Below, in pieces: positions 1 through 6,000 of a stretch of 6,000 bases of DNA. The notes beneath the pieces were generated by a model, which made no database searches, was not told the DNA's origin, and saw only the letters and a list, made by a program, of their open reading frames with translations. This DNA comes from Alphaproteobacteria bacterium (lineage in GTDB: Bacteria > Pseudomonadota > Alphaproteobacteria > Caulobacterales > Maricaulaceae): NCBI GenBank assembly GCA_030428405.1, contig JAUIEH010000190.1, forward strand, positions 1 through 6,000, in the 5' to 3' direction. The position numbers and the translations under genes were made by a program. Each line of letters begins with the position of its first letter. Position 1 is the stretch's first letter.

Positions 1-1
1 G

Positions 2-463
2 CTTCCGATCATGGACGCCGTTTTCGATCGCGCGATCGCTGCGCATTATTTCGAGGAAAGCGACAGCCTGCGCGCCTCGATGGCTGAGCTCTGGCGCGTG
101 CTCGCGCCGTCTGGCCGGGCTGTCTTGATACTGGCGAGCCGGCGCGGTCTGTGGGCGCGCGCGGACAATACGCCGTTCGGCCATGGACGCTCGTTTTCGC
201 GCCGTCAGCTCACACGCATTCTCGCCGACGCCCGCTTTGAAGCGACCGGCTGGGCGCGCGCGCTTTACGTGCCGCCGATCGGCTGGGGACCTGTCGTGCG
301 CGCCGCGCCCGCCTGGGAGCGCGCGGGCGAACGCTTCTGGCCGCGCTTTGGCGGGGTCATCATGGTCGAGGTCGTCAAGCGAACCGTCGCGCCCATCGGC
401 GTGGAGGAACGGCGCGTGCGCTTCGCGCCTGCGCATGCTCAAGGCGCTGCGCGACCAGCCTGA
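2..463 (+). CDS. Class I SAM-dependent methyltransferase, C-terminal part (5' end outside window)
   Basis: The open frame runs in from the left edge and ends at TGA 461-463, giving 153 visible residues. The first ATG in this frame (base 11) is internal, because the Leu-Pro-Ile before it continues the expected protein. FDRAI (residues 8-12) followed by HYFEES looks like the methyltransferase region after the third strand. WRVLAPSGR (31-39) matches the usual 'RVL-P-G' segment before the next strand, and RGLWARADNTPFG begins at residue 48, a segment I associate with alphaproteobacterial members of this family. The SAM-binding glycine motif would lie to the left and is not seen. The substrate is unknown. 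The gene lies on the same strand as hisC, 80 bases upstream of its start. The C-terminal tail is Ala/Arg-rich and low in complexity. Family assignment is fairly safe; any more specific role would be a guess. Confidence 0.82.
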   Translation, partial: LPIMDAVFDRAIAAHYFEESDSLRASMAELWRVLAPSGRAVLILASRRGLWARADNTPFGHGRSFSRRQLTRILADARFEATGWARALYVPPIGWGPVVRAAPAWERAGERFWPRFGGVIMVEVVKRTVAPIGVEERRVRFAPAHAQGAARPA

Positions 464-467
464 CGAC

Positions 468-497
468 TTGATGCGCCGCGCCGGGCCAAGCTAACGA
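468..497 (+). promoter_or_regulatory. Weak candidate sigma-70-type promoter before hisC
   Basis: TTGATGC (468-474) and GCTAACGA (490-497) lie 15 bases apart just after the methyltransferase stop codon. They partly resemble the Caulobacter housekeeping consensus (TTGACGS, 10-14 base spacer, GCTANAWC). The first box has one clear mismatch, the second keeps only GCTA well, and the spacer is a base too long. If real, it would let hisC-tyrC be transcribed independently of the methyltransferase. Chance similarity is quite possible. Confidence 0.22.
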
Positions 498-533
498 TGG
501 CGCCGGCGCGCAATGCGCGAGCGCTCAGCGAGT

Positions 534-538
534 GAGGA
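534..538 (+). promoter_or_regulatory. Ribosome binding site for hisC
   Basis: GAGGA lies five bases before ATG 544. It decides the hisC start: the in-frame GTG at 532 sits directly against this motif and has no purine-rich Shine-Dalgarno sequence of its own upstream, so ATG 544 is preferred. Confidence 0.65.
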
Positions 539-543
539 CGATC

Positions 544-1665
544 ATGACCAAGCCGGCCGCCGAGACAATGAATCGCGCGCCAGAACCGCGCGCGGGCATC
601 GAAGCCATAACGCCGTACAAAGGCGGGGAGTCGGCGATAGAAGGCCAGGCCGCGCCGGTCAAACTGTCCTCGAACGAAAACCCGCTCGGCTGTTCGCCGG
701 CTGCGCGCGCCGCGCTCATCGAAAGCGCAGAGCGACTGGCGCTTTACCCTGACGGCGCTGCCGCTGAATTGCGCGAGGCTTTAGCGCGCGCGCACGCGCT
801 TGATGTCGAGCGCATCGCTTGCGGGTCGGGTTCAGACGAACTTATTCAGATCTTGGCGCGCGGATATGCCGGTCCGGGCGATGAAATCCTATTCTCCCAG
901 TACGGATTTTTGTCCTATCGCCTCGCCGCGATGCAGGCGGGCGCAACCCCCGTCACGGCGCCTGAGCGCGAATATCGCACCGATGTCGACGCCATGCTCG
1001 CCGCCGTCACGCCGCGCACGAAAATCGTCTATGTCGCCAATCCGAACAATCCGACCGGCTCCTATCTGCCGGGCGCGGAGCTGCGCCGTCTGCATGCGGG
1101 CCTGCGCCCGGATATTCTCTTGGTGATTGACTGCGCGTATACTGAATACCTGGACAAGCCTGATTACGAGGACGGTCTGGCGCTCGCGCGCGAGGACGGT
1201 CAGGACAATATCGTCACGCTCCGGACCTTCTCCAAGATCTACGGGCTGGCCGCATGCCGCATCGGCTGGTGTTTCGGACCCGCCCGCGTCATCGGCGTCA
1301 TCAACCGCATGCGCGGGCCGTTCAACGTCAATGCGCCCGCCTTGGCCGCCGCGCATGCGGCGCTGGGCGATGCTGACTTCCTGGCGCAGTCAAAGGCGCA
1401 CAATGCTGAGGGGCTGGCCTTCTTCAACGCGGAGGCCGAAAGGCTCGGCGTGCTCGCAACCCCGAGCGTCGGCAATTTCGTGCTCCTGCGTTTTGCCGAT
1501 GCGCAGATCTGCCAGGGCGCGGATGCGGCCTTGCGCGCGGCGGGACTGATCCTGCGCGGCATGCAGCCTTACGGGCTGCCGGATTGTCTGCGCGCGTCAG
1601 TTGGTCTTGAGGCGGACAATAAGCGCGTGATGGACGTGCTGGCTTCCTTCTTGAGCGCGCGATGA
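544..1665 (+). CDS. hisC: Histidinol-phosphate / aromatic aminotransferase (PLP fold type I)
   Basis: The product is a 373-residue PLP enzyme, normal length for HisC, predicted cytoplasmic. The family interconverts imidazole-acetol phosphate and histidinol phosphate with glutamate/2-oxoglutarate; related enzymes also transaminate aromatic keto acids. Visible motifs: KLSSNENPLG (40-49), GSGSDEL (94-100, cofactor phosphate loop), NPNNPTG (166-172), IDCAY with Asp196 and Tyr199 (cofactor ring contacts), TFSKIYGLA with Lys231 as the expected Schiff-base lysine, Arg239 (phosphate), and LRASVG with Arg350 for the substrate carboxylate. Cys197 stands where many homologues have Glu or Ala. The start is ATG 544, with GAGGA five bases upstream; GTG 532 is the alternative. 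The stop codon overlaps the tyrC start (ATGA). Pairing with tyrC suggests a role in tyrosine/phenylalanine as well as, or instead of, histidine synthesis. Family assignment is very secure; substrate preference is inferred. Confidence 0.95.
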   Translation: MTKPAAETMNRAPEPRAGIEAITPYKGGESAIEGQAAPVKLSSNENPLGCSPAARAALIESAERLALYPDGAAAELREALARAHALDVERIACGSGSDELIQILARGYAGPGDEILFSQYGFLSYRLAAMQAGATPVTAPEREYRTDVDAMLAAVTPRTKIVYVANPNNPTGSYLPGAELRRLHAGLRPDILLVIDCAYTEYLDKPDYEDGLALAREDGQDNIVTLRTFSKIYGLAACRIGWCFGPARVIGVINRMRGPFNVNAPALAAAHAALGDADFLAQSKAHNAEGLAFFNAEAERLGVLATPSVGNFVLLRFADAQICQGADAALRAAGLILRGMQPYGLPDCLRASVGLEADNKRVMDVLASFLSAR

Positions 1666-2609
1666 GCGGTGATGCTGCGCCGTGCGCTGAAACGCTGCTG
1701 ATTGTCGGCGCGGGGCTGATCGGCTCTTCAATCGCGCATGACGTCCGCCGCGCCGGCCTCGCCCGGCGCATATTCGTACTGGACGCAGATGAGGGCGTCA
1801 TCGAACGCGTGCGCGCGCTCGGCTTTGCGGATGAGGCGGCGAGCTCGGCGGATGCTTTCAGCGCGAAGGCCGATATGGCGGTGCTGGCGACGCCCGTGCG
1901 CGCCATGGCGGCGGCGGCGAAAGCTTGCGCGCCGGCGCTCGCCGAGGGCGCGGCCGTGTTCGATACGGGCTCGGTCAAGGGCGCGGTCATGCAGGCGATC
2001 GCAAGCGATATCGCGGCGGTCGGCGCGCATTTCGTGCCGGCTCACCCCATTGCGGGTACGGAGCAATCGGGCCCCGACGCCGGCTTCCCGGGCCTGTTCG
2101 CCGGCAAGTGGTGCGTGCTGACGCCGGAGCCCGACGCCGACGAAGCAGCGCTGGCGCGTGTAGAGGCGCTGTGGTCGGGCTGCGGCGCGCTGACCGCGCG
2201 GATGAGCGCGGAGGATCATGACGCGCTCCTGGCCCTGACCAGCCATGTGCCCCACCTCGTCGCTTATGCGCTGACCGCGACGGCGACGGATGAGGCGGGC
2301 GCGCCGCGCGGAGACGTGGTGCGTTATTCCGCGGGCGGATTTCGTGACTTCACCCGGATCGCCGCTTCAGACCCGGTGATGTGGCGCGACGTGTTCCTGA
2401 CCAATAAGCAGGCGGTGCTGTCTGCGTTGGGACGCTTTGAGCGCGAAATCGCCCATCTGCGCGCAGCGGTGGAAGCCGGCGACGGCGCAGCGCTCGAAGA
2501 CCGGTTTGCAGCGACGCGCAAAGTTCGCGCGGCGATCGTCGAGGCTGGTCAGGAGACGGCCGAGCCCGATTTCGGGCGCGCGCATGATCACGAACACTCA
2601 GAAGACTGA
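1662..2609 (+). CDS. tyrC: Prephenate/arogenate (cyclohexadienyl) dehydrogenase
   Basis: This 315-residue cytoplasmic enzyme oxidatively decarboxylates prephenate to 4-hydroxyphenylpyruvate, or arogenate to tyrosine, using NAD(P). The Rossmann fold is clear: GAGLIGSS (16-23) and Asp41 at the end of the second strand, which favours NAD over NADP. FDTGSVKG is at 100-107. HPIAGTEQSG (128-137) carries the expected catalytic His128. TSHVPHL (193-199) and the GFRDFTRIAASDP block (226-238) belong to the helical substrate/dimer domain. There is no chorismate mutase domain before it and no ACT domain after it, so direct regulation through an ACT domain is not expected. The C-terminus ends in a short His/acidic tail (HDHEHSED). 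The start is fixed by the ATGA overlap with hisC; only a weak GAG lies six bases upstream, so translation probably depends on coupling. Prephenate versus arogenate specificity cannot be read from the sequence. Confidence 0.95.
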   Translation: MSGDAAPCAETLLIVGAGLIGSSIAHDVRRAGLARRIFVLDADEGVIERVRALGFADEAASSADAFSAKADMAVLATPVRAMAAAAKACAPALAEGAAVFDTGSVKGAVMQAIASDIAAVGAHFVPAHPIAGTEQSGPDAGFPGLFAGKWCVLTPEPDADEAALARVEALWSGCGALTARMSAEDHDALLALTSHVPHLVAYALTATATDEAGAPRGDVVRYSAGGFRDFTRIAASDPVMWRDVFLTNKQAVLSALGRFEREIAHLRAAVEAGDGAALEDRFAATRKVRAAIVEAGQETAEPDFGRAHDHEHSED

Positions 2610-2610
2610 T

Positions 2611-2631
2611 CCGGCGCGCCGGCTTTTGGCG
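2611..2631. terminator. Possible weak two-way terminator between convergent genes
   Basis: The 23-base gap between the tyrC stop codon and the stop codon of the opposing DUF2125 gene contains a 12-base perfect palindrome (CCGGCGCGCCGG, 2611-2622) followed by CTTTT. An alternative fold pairs CGCC (2617-2620) with GGCG (2628-2631). Both stems are only four base pairs once a loop is allowed, and there is no long U-tract. It sits where a shared terminator is expected, but the structure itself is weak. Confidence 0.3.
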
Positions 2632-2632
2632 A

Positions 2633-3760
2633 CTAGTAGGCCTGCGGCAGGGTCGCTAGCCGGATCAGGAAGAAATAGACCCCGCCATTGCGCACGGTGA
2701 CAGGCGCGGACAAGACGCCGCCGCCGGCCATGGATTCCGCCACAGCGCCGGCCTGGGCTGCCGTGTTCACCGGCAGAACGCCCAGTCCGCCGAGGCGTTC
2801 GAACGCGGCGCGCGGTTCGCGCGCGGACAGGCTTAACTGCCCGTTCCAGCGACCTTGCGCATCGAGCCTGAAATCGCCTTCGCCGGAAACGGCCGGTCCT
2901 GGCGTGGAAAAACAGCTTTCCTCCGCGGCGGTCGCAGCGACCGCGATGGCGTCAGCTGCGCCGGTCTCATCCGTGGACGGCCAGACAAAGCAGGCTTCCT
3001 CGACGACGAGGCGTCCGCTCGCCTCCGACCAGGCCGCGAGCGCGCGCGGGTCTACGCCGCGATAGAGCATGAACGCATCCGCTGAACTCAGCGCGCCGCG
3101 GGCGACCACGCGCTCGGGCGCATCTTCATCTGAAATGCCGGCGAAGCGCGGGCGCTCCATATTCGCGGTGAGGCGGTAGGTGTCTGCGTCCTCGTCGCGA
3201 CGCACGCGCGCGCGCAGAACTGGAATGTCGGCGACGCGGGCGCCGTCGGCATGCGCGCTGACCTCGCGTGCGGTGACGCTGAGCGCGGTGATGGCGCCGC
3301 GCTGATCATAGGTGATGCTGGCCGCCATCGTCTCGCCGTCCATCGCAGCCGAGCGCCTGCCGGGCTGTGCGAAACGCTGGTCGCCGATCAGGTCGATATA
3401 GACCGTCTGGAAATCAAACGGCCAAAGCGCAAGCTGCAAGCCTTCGCCGGCCCAGCGCCAGCCGCCATAATCGCCCGGCGCTGCGACGGCGGGATCGTTG
3501 AAGCTGACCGTGACGCGGCCGGGAAATCCGCCCCAGCTCATCGCGCTCCATGTGAGATCATAGCCCGCTTCGCGCTGATCCTCGATGGCGCGCGCAACGA
3601 TTGTTTCGGCCTGGTCGCGGACATAGAACCAAAACGCCGTATACGCAGCGAAAGCGACGAGCAGGAGGCCGACCAAGAGGCCGAGAGCGGATTGCCGGCC
3701 GAAGCGGCTGGGGCGGGCGCCTTCAAACTCGGCGGGCGGCGGGGCTGCGGGCTCGGTCAT
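2633..3760 (-). CDS. DUF2125 family envelope protein, single N-terminal membrane anchor
   Basis: This 375-residue protein resembles the DUF2125 family, which is typical of alphaproteobacteria and has no assigned biochemical role that I know of. A Pro-rich and Arg-containing cytoplasmic start (1-23) is followed by one hydrophobic helix (about 24-47), so the rest should lie in the periplasm. After the helix comes a segment with GYDLTW (66-71) and GGFPGRV (77-83); this Gly-Phe-Pro block is what I recognise as family-like. The remainder looks beta-rich and ends with NGGVYFFLIRLATLPQAY. Only two cysteines occur, Cys257 and Cys283, both in the predicted periplasmic part, so a disulfide is possible. 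The start ATG has GAGG seven bases upstream and overlaps the plsC stop codon (ATGA). It is the last gene of the leftward operon. An AsmA-like or lipid-related role is speculation from fold style and neighbours. It has no signal peptidase or lipobox site that I can see. Confidence 0.8.
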   Translation of the reverse strand: MTEPAAPPPAEFEGARPSRFGRQSALGLLVGLLLVAFAAYTAFWFYVRDQAETIVARAIEDQREAGYDLTWSAMSWGGFPGRVTVSFNDPAVAAPGDYGGWRWAGEGLQLALWPFDFQTVYIDLIGDQRFAQPGRRSAAMDGETMAASITYDQRGAITALSVTAREVSAHADGARVADIPVLRARVRRDEDADTYRLTANMERPRFAGISDEDAPERVVARGALSSADAFMLYRGVDPRALAAWSEASGRLVVEEACFVWPSTDETGAADAIAVAATAAEESCFSTPGPAVSGEGDFRLDAQGRWNGQLSLSAREPRAAFERLGGLGVLPVNTAAQAGAVAESMAGGGVLSAPVTVRNGGVYFFLIRLATLPQAY

Positions 3761-4527
3761 GACGCGGCCTCTTCCTGGCTGGACGGCGCTGCGACGCCGC
3801 GGCGCGCCTGGGCTTCCAGACCTTCCTGATAAAGACGGTTTGACGCCGTCTCGATGCGGAGTTCAAGCTCGGCGAGAAATGCCTTGCGCTCAAGGCCTTC
3901 GGCGATCGGCTCGAGCACTTCGATGACGATATGGCCGGGCGTGCGGGTCAGCCCGCGACCGGGCCAGCACAGGCCCGAATTCAACGCGACGGGCACGCAT
4001 GGCCCCTCCATGCCGCGATAAAGCGCGACCACGCCGGGCTTGTAGGGCGCGCTTTCGCCGGGCTTCACGCGCGTGCCTTCAGGGAAGATCGCGATCTGGC
4101 GGCCTTGCGCGGCGCGCATCTTGGCGGCGCGCGACATGGCGCGCACGGCGCTGGCGCCGGCGGAGCGGTCAACGAGGATATTGCCCAGGCGCATGGCGTA
4201 GAGCCCGAAGAAGGGAGCCCAAACCAGCTCCTTCTTCATGATGTAGGCGGGATCGTTGAGAAACAGCCAAGGCGCCAGCGTGTCGAACATCGACTGATGC
4301 TTGAACGCGATCAGCGCGCCGCCTGCGGGCAGGCGCTCCAGCCCGCGCACTTCCCAGGTGACGCCGCAAAAAAAGCGCAGCCCCCACAATACGAGCCGCA
4401 CCCAGAAGCGCGTCAGCGCCTTCGTCCAGGAGCGCGGGCCGAGCACGACCGGCGAACACACGACCGCCATCACCACCATCGTGGCGTACATCCAGATGAC
4501 GAACACAACCGAGCGCGCCGTTCTCAT
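3757..4527 (-). CDS. plsC: 1-acyl-sn-glycerol-3-phosphate acyltransferase (PlsC/AGPAT type)
   Basis: This 256-residue inner-membrane enzyme is expected to transfer an acyl chain to lysophosphatidic acid, making phosphatidic acid for phospholipid synthesis. All acyltransferase motifs are present: HQSMFD with His77 and Asp82 (catalytic HX4D), GNILVDR with Arg121, FPEGTR (148-153, glycerol-phosphate binding), and VPVALNSG (178-185). A hydrophobic N-terminal segment (about 7-29) and a second stretch near 42-55 should anchor it in the membrane. Two consecutive ATG codons lie at the start. The first (4530) is only one base from the GGAGG motif, the second (4527) is four bases away, so 4527 is preferred; the choice changes the protein by one residue. 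The ydcF-like stop codon overlaps the first ATG, and the plsC stop overlaps the DUF2125 start, each as ATGA. A lysophospholipid acyltransferase acting on another lyso-lipid is possible. Confidence 0.93.
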   Translation of the reverse strand: MRTARSVVFVIWMYATMVVMAVVCSPVVLGPRSWTKALTRFWVRLVLWGLRFFCGVTWEVRGLERLPAGGALIAFKHQSMFDTLAPWLFLNDPAYIMKKELVWAPFFGLYAMRLGNILVDRSAGASAVRAMSRAAKMRAAQGRQIAIFPEGTRVKPGESAPYKPGVVALYRGMEGPCVPVALNSGLCWPGRGLTRTPGHIVIEVLEPIAEGLERKAFLAELELRIETASNRLYQEGLEAQARRGVAAPSSQEEAAS

Positions 4528-5153
4528 CATTCCTCCCGCCCCAGGCCGGATGCATGCGCGCGTCCGGGCAATGCGTCCTGGGCGAGGATATAGAGATATT
4601 TGCCGTATTCGACGGTGAGCCGGCGCATTTCGCGGGGATTGCGCCACCAGGCGCCGGACGCATCCGCCCGTGCGACGGCGTAGGCGTGGAGTTCGACCTC
4701 CGGCATCGCCCGCCGCATCACCAGAAGTGCGCGCGGCATGTGATAATCCGATGTCACCACGATGACGGACTCGAAATCGTGCAGCCGCGCCCATGCTGCC
4801 GTCTCAGCGCCGTTCTCCAGGGTCGTGCGCGCTGCGCGGTCAATATCCACGCAGCAGTCAAACAGCCGGTCGACATCCCCGCCGCCGCCCGCGAGCCCGT
4901 GCAGATCCGCGATCGAGGCGTCGGGATGGACGCCGGAAATGAGCAGGCGCGCGCCGCGCCGCTGACGCAGAAGCTCGACGCCTGCGGCGATGCGGTCCTC
5001 GCCGCCGGTCAGCGCGACGATGGCGTCGGCGGTCTGCGGCGGGCTCTGGCGCTCGACCATGGTGTGCACGCGCTGCGCAAACACGACAAAGCCGATGGCG
5101 AGCGCGATGACGCCGCCAAACAGCAATCTGCGTGTGAGTGCGCCGAGTGACAT
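4527..5153 (-). CDS. YdcF/SanA-type DUF218 family protein, membrane anchored
   Basis: This 208-residue protein has one N-terminal hydrophobic helix (about 9-28) followed by a DUF218 domain, probably on the periplasmic side. The family fold is seen in the ADAIVALTGG strand-turn (42-51), LLISGVHP (70-77), the TLENGAET segment with Glu113 and Glu117, and VVTSDYHMPRA (132-142), which holds the conserved Ser/Asp/His/Arg cluster. Two adjacent cysteines (100-101) precede Asp103, a CCVD signature I associate with alphaproteobacterial members. The biochemical function is not settled: E. coli YdcF has been reported to bind S-adenosylmethionine, and SanA affects vancomycin sensitivity and envelope permeability. 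The start ATG shares one base with the ftsX stop codon (TGATG), with AAGGA ten bases upstream. An in-frame extension to 5255 would overlap ftsX by about 100 bases and begins with unlikely Arg-rich sequence, so it is rejected. The stop codon overlaps the plsC start. Confidence 0.88.
   Translation of the reverse strand: MSLGALTRRLLFGGVIALAIGFVVFAQRVHTMVERQSPPQTADAIVALTGGEDRIAAGVELLRQRRGARLLISGVHPDASIADLHGLAGGGGDVDRLFDCCVDIDRAARTTLENGAETAAWARLHDFESVIVVTSDYHMPRALLVMRRAMPEVELHAYAVARADASGAWWRNPREMRRLTVEYGKYLYILAQDALPGRAHASGLGREE
4532..4537 (-). promoter_or_regulatory. Strong ribosome binding site for plsC inside the upstream gene
   Basis: Read on the minus strand, GGGAGG (4537-4532) lies within the last codons of the YdcF-like gene, one base before the first of two consecutive ATG codons and four bases before the second. 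The spacing favours ATG 4527. It is the strongest Shine-Dalgarno match seen in the window. Confidence 0.65.
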
Positions 5154-6000
5154 CAGAACGCCGTCCTTAACGTGCGCAGAACGGTCGCGCGCGCGGTCGC
5201 AGCCGCCACGGCGGCGACGGCGAACGGCGCGAGGCCAAGCATCATCGCATCCCAACCCGTTAACGCGAAAGCGGGCGCGAAGCGGGCGGCGTCTCCGCCC
5301 AGGCCGCCAGAGGCAAGCTGCAGGCCAGTCGCCATGGCGCCGGCCGCCAGCGCCCCCAGCGCCCCCGCACGGAGCCCTAATCCTCGGAATCTACGGGTGA
5401 ATTCGTTGGCGATGAACCGGTCCTGCGCGCCGACCATATGGAGCACGTCGACCACGTCGCGGCGCGCGGCCAGGCTGGCGCGCGTGGCGAAGCTGGTGAC
5501 CGCGCCGGCGGCCGCTGCGAGGAAGATGACCAGCGTTATGGCGATCGTGCGCGCGGCCGCCGACATGCGCCGCAAAGGCTGTGACCAGCGGCTGTGATCG
5601 TCGACGCGCGCGTTCAGTCCCGCCGCTTCGATGGCGTCGCTCAGGACCGGCGCGACGCGCGAGGCATCGGTCGAGAGCCGGATGTCGACGAGCGCGGGCA
5701 CGGGCAAATCGTCGGGCACGTCAGAGCCGAGCCAGGCGGAGAGGAGACGCTCGGCTTCCGCGCGCGAGGCGATTTCAGCGCGTCGGACGCCGGGGGTGCG
5801 CTCAGCGATGGCCTCGATGCGCTCGGCCGCGGTCTGGGCGTCTTCAGCGCCTGCGCCGTGTACGTAAACCGTAATTGCGCCGTCGAGCTGAGCGGTCCAT
5901 TGCGCCGTCGCGCTCCAGGCCGTGCGCGCGCCAATGGCGGCCAAGGCGGCCAGCGCGGCCAGGATCGCCACGACCAGGAAGAGCGGGCGGTCAGACGCCG
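5153..6000 (-). CDS. ftsX: Cell division protein FtsX, missing its N-terminus at the window edge
   Basis: FtsX is the membrane half of the FtsEX complex, an ABC-transporter-like machine at the division site that controls periplasmic peptidoglycan hydrolases. The visible 281 residues start in the first membrane helix (SDRPLFLVVAILAALAALAA, about 2-21). A periplasmic domain follows (about 26-148), then the second helix near 150-172. A cytoplasmic loop contains LHMVGAQDRFIANEF (186-200), a recognisable FtsX segment likely to touch FtsE. The third and fourth helices lie near 210-230 and 250-270, and the protein ends ATVLRTLRTAF. An in-frame GTG at 5971 is not the start, because family-like sequence continues upstream of it to the edge. 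Only a few dozen N-terminal residues should be missing. ftsE is expected just beyond the right edge but is not seen. The stop codon overlaps the next gene (TGATG). Confidence 0.94.
   Translation of the reverse strand, partial: ASDRPLFLVVAILAALAALAAIGARTAWSATAQWTAQLDGAITVYVHGAGAEDAQTAAERIEAIAERTPGVRRAEIASRAEAERLLSAWLGSDVPDDLPVPALVDIRLSTDASRVAPVLSDAIEAAGLNARVDDHSRWSQPLRRMSAAARTIAITLVIFLAAAAGAVTSFATRASLAARRDVVDVLHMVGAQDRFIANEFTRRFRGLGLRAGALGALAAGAMATGLQLASGGLGGDAARFAPAFALTGWDAMMLGLAPFAVAAVAAATARATVLRTLRTAF

Noticed and set aside
183..494. Possible frameshift at the methyltransferase C-terminus, because another frame stays open to 494
   Set aside because: The main frame keeps family-like sequence through MVEVVKR and ends in a plausible tail at 463. 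The alternative frame is Arg/Ser-rich with no family resemblance.
1424..1990. Minus-strand open frame (about 188 codons) opposite the end of hisC and start of tyrC
   Set aside because: The Ala/Ser/Arg-rich translation spans the junction of two clear genes on the other strand. It is a codon-bias artefact.
2586..2606. His/acid-rich TyrC tail (HDHEHSED) as a metal-binding module
   Set aside because: It is only eight residues with three histidines. It is too short and too common as a variable tail to support a function.
3251..3829. Plus-strand open frame (about 192 codons) opposite the DUF2125 gene
   Set aside because: It is a shadow frame of the DUF2125 and plsC coding sequences, with no recognisable motif and no good ribosome binding site.
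3931..4593. Long plus-strand open frame (about 220 codons) opposite plsC and the end of the YdcF-like gene
   Set aside because: It lies antisense to well-supported genes with intact motifs. The translation is low-complexity (Arg/Ala/His-rich) and matches no family I recognise. GC-rich genomes often show such frames.
4528..4794. Upstream extension of plsC to a start at 4794
   Set aside because: The added residues are Arg/Gly-rich and unlike PlsC, and the extension would overlap the YdcF-like gene by over 260 bases. A strong ribosome binding site supports the start at 4527/4530.
5154..5255. Upstream extension of the YdcF-like gene to 5255
   Set aside because: The extra residues are Arg-rich, unlike the family, and run through the end of ftsX. 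The start at 5153 gives a normal short cytoplasmic end followed by a membrane helix.
1..6000. CRISPR arrays, tRNA or rRNA genes, insertion sequences, phage or toxin-antitoxin genes
   Set aside because: I saw no repeat arrays, cloverleaf-like sequence, transposase motifs or inverted-repeat ends. Short GCGC-type palindromes recur throughout but fit the base composition.

Overview
The window is an ordinary chromosomal stretch from a GC-rich alphaproteobacterium. The basis is strong G/C bias at third codon positions, the hisC-tyrC pairing, and an FtsX / YdcF-like / PlsC / DUF2125 series. From remembered gene order, a Caulobacterales, Maricaulales or Hyphomonadales-type lineage is plausible, but this is inference and the sequence alone does not fix a genus.

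Layout: two gene blocks face each other and meet near base 2610-2632. The left block reads rightward. It holds the C-terminal part of a class I SAM-dependent methyltransferase (cut by the left edge), then hisC (PLP-dependent histidinol-phosphate/aromatic aminotransferase), then tyrC (prephenate/arogenate dehydrogenase without an ACT domain). hisC and tyrC overlap by four bases (ATGA). The 80-base gap before hisC holds a good ribosome binding site and a weak candidate promoter. HisC and TyrC together can supply the dehydrogenation and transamination steps of tyrosine synthesis, with HisC possibly also serving histidine synthesis.

The right block reads leftward: ftsX (N-terminus beyond the right edge), a YdcF/DUF218 membrane-anchored protein, a PlsC-type 1-acylglycerol-3-phosphate acyltransferase, and a DUF2125 protein with one N-terminal membrane anchor. 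Every junction in this block overlaps (TGATG, ATGA, ATGA), so the four genes look translationally coupled. All four products are predicted to be in or anchored to the inner membrane, and the theme is cell envelope: division/peptidoglycan hydrolase control (FtsX), phospholipid synthesis (PlsC), and two poorly understood envelope proteins.

The blocks are separated by only 23 bases, which contain a 12-base perfect palindrome that is at best a weak two-way terminator. There are no gene-free stretches over 100 bases. I saw no tRNA, rRNA, CRISPR, insertion sequence, attachment site or prophage gene. I did not find an undescribed system. The points most worth a second look are the uncharacterised DUF2125 protein and the YdcF-like protein inside the ftsX-plsC operon.
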